Shown here in pieces: positions 32,691 to 36,155 of a stretch of DNA of 36,155 bases; position 1 is the stretch's first letter, and every line of letters begins with the position of its first letter. A program made the position numbers and the translations under genes. Origin of the DNA: Myxococcota bacterium (GTDB taxonomy: Bacteria > Myxococcota_A > UBA9160 > UBA4427); NCBI GenBank assembly GCA_029941885.1, contig JAPYTP010000001.1, positions 83,118 to 119,272 of the forward strand, written 5' to 3'. Under the pieces are notes generated by a model that saw only the letters and a program-made list of their open reading frames with translations, was not told the origin of the DNA and searched no databases.

Positions 32691-33194
32691 CTAGTTGTTG
32701 GGTTCCTCGAGGTCGAGTCGTAGCGGACAGGAGACCGCGACATCCATCACCATGGTAATTCGGCCCATCATCAGCCAGTTGCCCACACAGATGGAGATTT
32801 CGAGGATCTCCTCATCCGAAAAGTGCTCGCGCAGCCGTTCGAAGAACGCGTCGTCGAGCGTCTTGTGGTCGGTCGCGAATTTCTCGGCGTACTCGACGGC
32901 GATGCGCTCCGCTTCGGTGTAGCCGGGATAGGTTCGCCATTCCGAGACGTTCTGGTAGAGCTCCTCGTTGAGCTCGAGCGGCGCCAACTGCGCCGCACGG
33001 GTGTCGAGTCAGACATGGCATTCGTTGATCTGGGCGATTCGCATCCGCATCAATTCACGCAGCCGGACCGGAAGCTGACTCTTTTCGTAAATAGCGAAGG
33101 ACAGTGCAGCCGCCGGAGCGCTCACGTGAGGCGCGAGTTCGAAGAGCCTCTGGGTTTCCTCCGTGTCACCGGATGCCAGCTGGATGCGCGCCAT
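32691..33194 (-). CDS. Carboxymuconolactone decarboxylase/AhpD-family protein with in-frame UGA (candidate CxxU selenoprotein)
   Basis: Read through one UGA, this is a 167-aa CMD-family protein. Start ATG 33194 has GAGGAG at 6-nt spacing. The first part, with LPVRLRELMRMRIAQINECHV (41-61), matches the helix before the family's CxxC redox motif. The codon expected to encode the second cysteine is UGA (codon 62), giving C59-x-x-U62. The same frame continues as LDTRAAQL and a normal C-terminal half (FATDHKTLDDAFFERLREHFSDEEI region) to 32691 with no other defect. The downstream half has no credible start of its own. A SECIS-like hairpin follows the UGA. Selenocysteine in AhpD-like proteins is known from environmental bacteria. 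Alternatives are a nonsense mutation (TGC/TGT to TGA) or a base-calling error. Confidence 0.72.
32973..33008 (-). promoter_or_regulatory. SECIS-like stem-loop immediately after the in-frame UGA
   Basis: On the minus strand the 36 nt after UGA read, in order: CUCGA, a 7-nt unpaired CACCCGU, GCGGCGC, loop AGUUG, GCGCCGC, UCGAG. The two 7-base arms pair perfectly, and so do the two 5-base outer arms. The upper stem begins 12 nt and the loop 19 nt after the UGA, within the range known for bacterial SECIS elements, and the loop has G at its second position as expected. The element lies within the coding sequence. Confidence 0.55.
33009..33011 (-). other. In-frame UGA at the second Cys of the CxxC motif (candidate recoding site)
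   Basis: The codon is UGA in a reading frame that is otherwise open from 33194 to 32691. It follows GAA-TGC-CAT-GTC (E-C-H-V), so the motif is C-x-x-stop/U. Only this position interrupts the gene. Confidence 0.95.
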
Positions 33195-33302
33195 CGGGTT
33201 CTCCTCGTTCCTGTGATTGCGTGGCAAGCGTAGCGAAAGGACCAAACGCCCGGAATCGAGCGTTTTGAGCGATCCCCAGGGTATTAGTTCGCTCTCGAGA
33301 TC

Positions 33303-33680
33303 TCAGCCATGAGGGATCTCGTCGAGCTCCCACTTTCCCTCCATGGCCATCGCCGGGAGCCACGTTTCGACCAGCCGCCCGGCCTCGATCCGAAACGTCT
33401 GGACCCAGTCCCAGTGCATCTCGCCATTGATCTTCCAGGTTCCGATCGAGGTTACGAAGTCACCCTCCGCCATCAGGAAATATTTGAAGTCGGAGATCTC
33501 CCACTGACCTGCGACCGGTAGCAGTTCGTCGCGGTATTCCTCCGCGGTGACGATCCGCGTCCCGCGCACGTCGTGTCGTGTGTAGTTCGGCCCCGCGAGC
33601 GCCGGGATCAGCGCGAAATCGAGGTTCGCCCACATCTCATCGTACCAGCGACGCAAGAGCGCCTTGTTGTCCTCTTCCAT
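33303..33680 (-). CDS. SnoaL-like polyketide cyclase family protein
   Basis: A 125-aa NTF2-fold protein: NKALLRRWYDEMWANLDFALI (5-25) is the typical SnoaL entry helix, followed by YTRHDVRG, a mid-region EISDFKYFLMAEGDFV, and WVQTFRIEAGRLVETWLP near the end with the conserved Glu-x-Trp. ATG 33680 is used, but a GTG at 33686 two codons earlier has GGGAG at 9-nt spacing and may be the real start. It lies 29 bp downstream of the sulfotransferase and 108 bp upstream of the CMD-family gene, in the same transcript direction. Members with this pattern catalyse aldol condensations or hydrolyses, or only bind ligands. Confidence 0.85.
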   Translation of the reverse strand: MEEDNKALLRRWYDEMWANLDFALIPALAGPNYTRHDVRGTRIVTAEEYRDELLPVAGQWEISDFKYFLMAEGDFVTSIGTWKINGEMHWDWVQTFRIEAGRLVETWLPAMAMEGKWELDEIPHG

Positions 33681-33709
33681 GCTCACGGTGCGGGTCTCCC
33701 TGTTCGCTC

Positions 33710-34969
33710 CTAGGTGTTGGGTTCTTCCCGTTCTACCGGGAACGCGTCCATGTAGTCGCCGAAATACTCGTACATCTCCTCGCGCCGGATTCCGAAGTCG
33801 CGCTCGAGGTCGTAGACGACCTTGCCGTGCCGGCCGCGTGGGTGTGTTTCGATGTAGTGGTCGATCTCCGCTTTGGTCTGCGCGGTCATGGGGAGATTGG
33901 CCCGTTCGTAGATCCGATCGAGGGTGCGGCGATCGTCCGCCATGAATTCGTGGAAGTAGACATGTTCGGTTCGTCCCTCGGGAAGACTCGATCTGTCTCG
34001 AACGATGCCGTCGAGCAGCAGCTTCTGGAGAAGTTGCGCGTGGGGGATGACATCGCCGAGAACGACGGGATTCCGGGAGAGTCGCGCCGCGTAGCAGGTC
34101 ATCGTGATCCAGGAGGTGAAGACCGAGACCGGGTCGCGGTGGGTGCAGACGATCGTGGCGTCTGGAAAGGTCTCGACGAGCGCGGGAACCCAGGCGAGGT
34201 GCTGCGGACTCTTGAGGACCCAGCGTTCCTTTGGGGCCAGAAATTGGAGCGCCTTGAGTGCGCGCTTCAGGAACGCGTAGTGCGGACGTTGATCCTCGGC
34301 GAAATAGCCTTCCATCCAATTCGTGACGGGCTGCCCGGCGGCCATCAGGAGCGAGGACAGGCACATGTGCTGGAGTTCGACCTCTTCATGGATGCCGTCG
34401 ATCGGAACGTCATACATATTGGTCATGAGGGGGATCAGCAGGTTCTGCTGTTCGAGGGCCGTGTGTCCGTTTGCGATGCGGTCGTCCGCGATCTCACCCA
34501 GGCGGGCGGCTCGGGCGGGAATCGGCTCCTGGGACTCCCATCGGCGAAGCGCTCGCAGGCGGGTGTCGGCGCCGATGAGGTTCAGGAGATGGGTCGTTCC
34601 GGATCGAGGAAGGCCCGCGATGATCAGCGGTCGCTCGATCTCGATCTCCTCGATCTCGGGATGCTCGAGATAGAGGGCTTCGAGGCGGCTACGTTGGATC
34701 AGGTAACGCTTGAGACACTGAAACGTTCCGAACTGACCCATTCGGGTATATCCGGAGTCGGACAGCACCGCCTGAACGTAGTCCTCCAGGCGGTCGTACC
34801 AGTCCTCGTCTTCGTAGAGAGGGACGTCGCATTCTTCCCGTGCGCCATCGATCACGGCCTTCGAACTCAATTCGAAGGGGATCTGCTCGACCATCGCGAT
34901 CGCAGCCGTAGCCGCCTCGGAGTGTCGGGGCGTTTCGAAGTCGCTGATCCGGATCGGCCCTGCGACCAT
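33710..34969 (-). CDS. PAPS-dependent sulfotransferase family protein
   Basis: A 419-aa sulfotransferase. The 5'-phosphosulfate-binding loop is IIAGLPRSGTTHLLNLIGAD and the 3'-phosphate site is TIVCTHRDPVSVFTSW, with RWVLKSPQHL between. It differs from the other sulfotransferase of the window (5553-6749) in loop sequence, with PRSGTT here against MRTGTT there, so the two are not recent duplicates. The start ATG 34969 lies 5 bp after the aldehyde oxidoreductase stop. A GGAG is present but about 14 bases away. It is part of the operon with the AOR and SnoaL-like genes. The acceptor is unknown. Confidence 0.87.
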   Translation of the reverse strand: MVAGPIRISDFETPRHSEAATAAIAMVEQIPFELSSKAVIDGAREECDVPLYEDEDWYDRLEDYVQAVLSDSGYTRMGQFGTFQCLKRYLIQRSRLEALYLEHPEIEEIEIERPLIIAGLPRSGTTHLLNLIGADTRLRALRRWESQEPIPARAARLGEIADDRIANGHTALEQQNLLIPLMTNMYDVPIDGIHEEVELQHMCLSSLLMAAGQPVTNWMEGYFAEDQRPHYAFLKRALKALQFLAPKERWVLKSPQHLAWVPALVETFPDATIVCTHRDPVSVFTSWITMTCYAARLSRNPVVLGDVIPHAQLLQKLLLDGIVRDRSSLPEGRTEHVYFHEFMADDRRTLDRIYERANLPMTAQTKAEIDHYIETHPRGRHGKVVYDLERDFGIRREEMYEYFGDYMDAFPVEREEPNT

Positions 34970-34974
34970 GTGGG

Positions 34975-36155
34975 TCAGCCAGCTCCGCCCTTCGCGAACA
35001 CCTCTTCCGTCGGCTCGATCATTCGCTCGTAGGTCGCCTGAATGACATCCGGCCCGATGTCGAAGACGACCTTGGCGCCCTCGGGCCCGACCGGATCTTC
35101 CTGCATGCAATCCGGCATGACGTCGTCGGCGGCTGTCCAACCCGCGCCCTTGTTGAAGTTCCACTCGTCCTGGAGGCATTGCCACGTCATGTCGAGGAAG
35201 GTCTCGCGCGAGATTTCCTCTCCAAAGAAGGCCGAATAGAACTCGCGGAGCGTTTCCATGTTGACCATCAGGAACATGCAGAATCCAGAGGAATCGATGG
35301 CGGCGTTGATATGCTGCTGCTCCTGGGAGAGGCGAGCCATCTGATCCGGGGTCGCTGCCGGATTCACGACCAGGCCCGCCGTATGATCAGCGCCCATTGC
35401 GCTCGTCACGTAGGTGACACCCGTTGCCTTGAGCGGCCGCGGGTCCCAGGCCGGGATGGCCTGGCCATGGACGGTCGGGATCCGTTTGTGGCCGGTCGCC
35501 TTGCCCGTTGCGTCGGCCCCGTGGCCGATCATGTCGGCGGCATCGCTTCCCTCGGCGACCTCGGCGATGAGCCTTTTCATGCCTTCGCTATCCCCCCACT
35601 CCAAGCCACCGGAATCCATCAGGATGCCGAGCGCGGCGCCGGTCTCGATCGTGTCGAGCCCGACCTCGTCACAGAGTCGGTCGAGTTCCGCAACCTTGTC
35701 CCAGGTGTCGACCGCGCAGTTGGCGCCCAACAGCGTAATCGTTTCGAACTCCAGAGCGGACGTTTTGTAGTTGCCATCAGCGTCGTGGACAATGTTGGAG
35801 CACGAAACGATGCATCCGGTCAGGCAGTTGTGCATGCCGCCGCCGCGTTCCTCGAAGCTCGCGACAATGCCGGTTCCCGTGAGTGTTGCCGCGTCGGGAG
35901 ACTGACCGTCGATGCGATTCTTGTAGGGGAAGGTGTGGAGCATCTGCGCCAGATCGACCGATGGGCTCGTGCCATATTGCATCGGCTGGGGGCCATCGAG
36001 GTACGTCTTGGACAGGCCCTTGCTGAGCTTCATGAAGGCCTTCTTGTCCGCGCCGTGTCGCACCCCGGACTTGCCCGCGTCGACGGCGACGTATTTGAGA
36101 CCCTTGGATCCCATGACCGCACCGAGGCCACCACGGGCGGCGTGTCGCGCCGGAC
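34975..36155 (-). CDS. Aldehyde ferredoxin oxidoreductase (partial, 5' end beyond the window)
   Basis: The reading frame runs without a stop through the right edge, so only the C-terminal 392 or so residues are present. The first residues visible, RGGLGAVMGSKGLK, are the family's pterin-binding block near residue 190-200 of complete AORs. A cysteine group HNCLTGCIVSC (C-x3-C-x3-C) and a later SSGFC supply the [4Fe-4S] ligands, and GLDTIETGAALGILMD is the conserved helix of domain 3. AORs use a tungsten or molybdenum bis-pterin cofactor to interconvert aldehydes and acids with ferredoxin. The cysteine spacing differs by one residue from the C-x2-C-x3-C I know for Pyrococcus AOR. It heads the visible operon. 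Confidence 0.9.
   Translation of the reverse strand, partial: PARHAARGGLGAVMGSKGLKYVAVDAGKSGVRHGADKKAFMKLSKGLSKTYLDGPQPMQYGTSPSVDLAQMLHTFPYKNRIDGQSPDAATLTGTGIVASFEERGGGMHNCLTGCIVSCSNIVHDADGNYKTSALEFETITLLGANCAVDTWDKVAELDRLCDEVGLDTIETGAALGILMDSGGLEWGDSEGMKRLIAEVAEGSDAADMIGHGADATGKATGHKRIPTVHGQAIPAWDPRPLKATGVTYVTSAMGADHTAGLVVNPAATPDQMARLSQEQQHINAAIDSSGFCMFLMVNMETLREFYSAFFGEEISRETFLDMTWQCLQDEWNFNKGAGWTAADDVMPDCMQEDPVGPEGAKVVFDIGPDVIQATYERMIEPTEEVFAKGGAG

Noticed and set aside
32691-33008. A separate small CMD-type gene downstream of the UGA
   Set aside because: Its only possible start is a TTG at 32987 inside the hairpin with no ribosome-binding site, and the reading frame is continuous with the upstream half, so one gene is the better reading.
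33578-35032. Long open frame on the plus strand (484 codons)
   Set aside because: It lies opposite the minus-strand sulfotransferase and SnoaL-like genes, which carry clear motifs. The protein has no recognisable domain and results from GC-rich codon bias.

Overview
The window is GC-rich, densely coding DNA from a Gram-negative bacterium. A PqiA/PqiB/PqiC envelope lipid-transport set with an outer-membrane-type lipoprotein, a full-length PlsB acyltransferase, and frequent GTG/TTG starts with good Shine-Dalgarno sequences point that way. The gene content is catabolic: a CoA-transferase, an enoyl-CoA hydratase, an LLM oxidoreductase, a P450, an Ltp2-like thiolase-fold protein with a DUF35 partner, several SnoaL-like proteins, two sulfotransferases, and tungsten/molybdenum aldehyde oxidoreductase. 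This mix resembles deltaproteobacterial-type lineages (Myxococcota, Binatota and relatives). That placement is an inference from gene content only. No rRNA, tRNA, CRISPR array, transposase or phage gene was seen.

Layout. 1-780: a short 18-bp tandem repeat at the left edge, then an ATC-hydrolase-like gene (+). 824-5372: a minus-strand run of N-acyl-D-amino-acid deacylase-type amidohydrolase, rhodanese, enoyl-CoA hydratase and an APH-fold phosphotransferase. 5553-7204: a sulfotransferase (+) converging on a SnoaL-like gene (-). 7296-9716: plsB (-). 9872-16253 (+): CoA-transferase, a shortened TfoX-N protein, a PlsC-type acyltransferase, then two half-size PqiA proteins, PqiB and PqiC with overlapping stops and starts. 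16401-18309 (+): a small membrane protein, an NTF2-like protein and a LOG-family Rossmann protein. 18357-19559 (-): an FAD monooxygenase. 19722-26546 (+): P450, Ltp2-like thiolase-fold protein, DUF35 protein, LLM oxidoreductase, membrane-anchored esterase and an exported DUF3604 protein. 26706-27647 (-): a PRMT-like methyltransferase, divergent from a quinone oxidoreductase-like MDR enzyme (28123-29106 +) across a 475-bp intergenic region that holds two palindromes. 29267-36155 (-): an operon-like run, 5' to 3': aldehyde ferredoxin oxidoreductase (cut by the right edge), sulfotransferase, SnoaL-like protein, carboxymuconolactone decarboxylase (CMD) family protein, VOC protein, phytoene-desaturase-like FAD protein, amidohydrolase.

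The most notable signal is in that last run. The CMD/AhpD-family gene (32691-33194) is interrupted by one in-frame UGA at 33009-33011, exactly where the second cysteine of the family's CxxC motif is expected. Starting 12 nt after the UGA there is a perfect 7-bp GC stem with a 5-nt AGUUG loop, closed below by a further 5-bp helix. This matches the general geometry of a bacterial SECIS element, so the gene is a strong candidate for a CxxU selenoprotein. A recent nonsense mutation or a base-calling error are the alternatives.

Other points worth a second look are a thiolase-fold protein lacking the catalytic cysteine paired with a DUF35 protein lacking one zinc ligand, a TfoX-N protein missing its core hairpin but carrying a histone-like lysine tail, and an FAD protein with a degenerate dinucleotide-binding motif.
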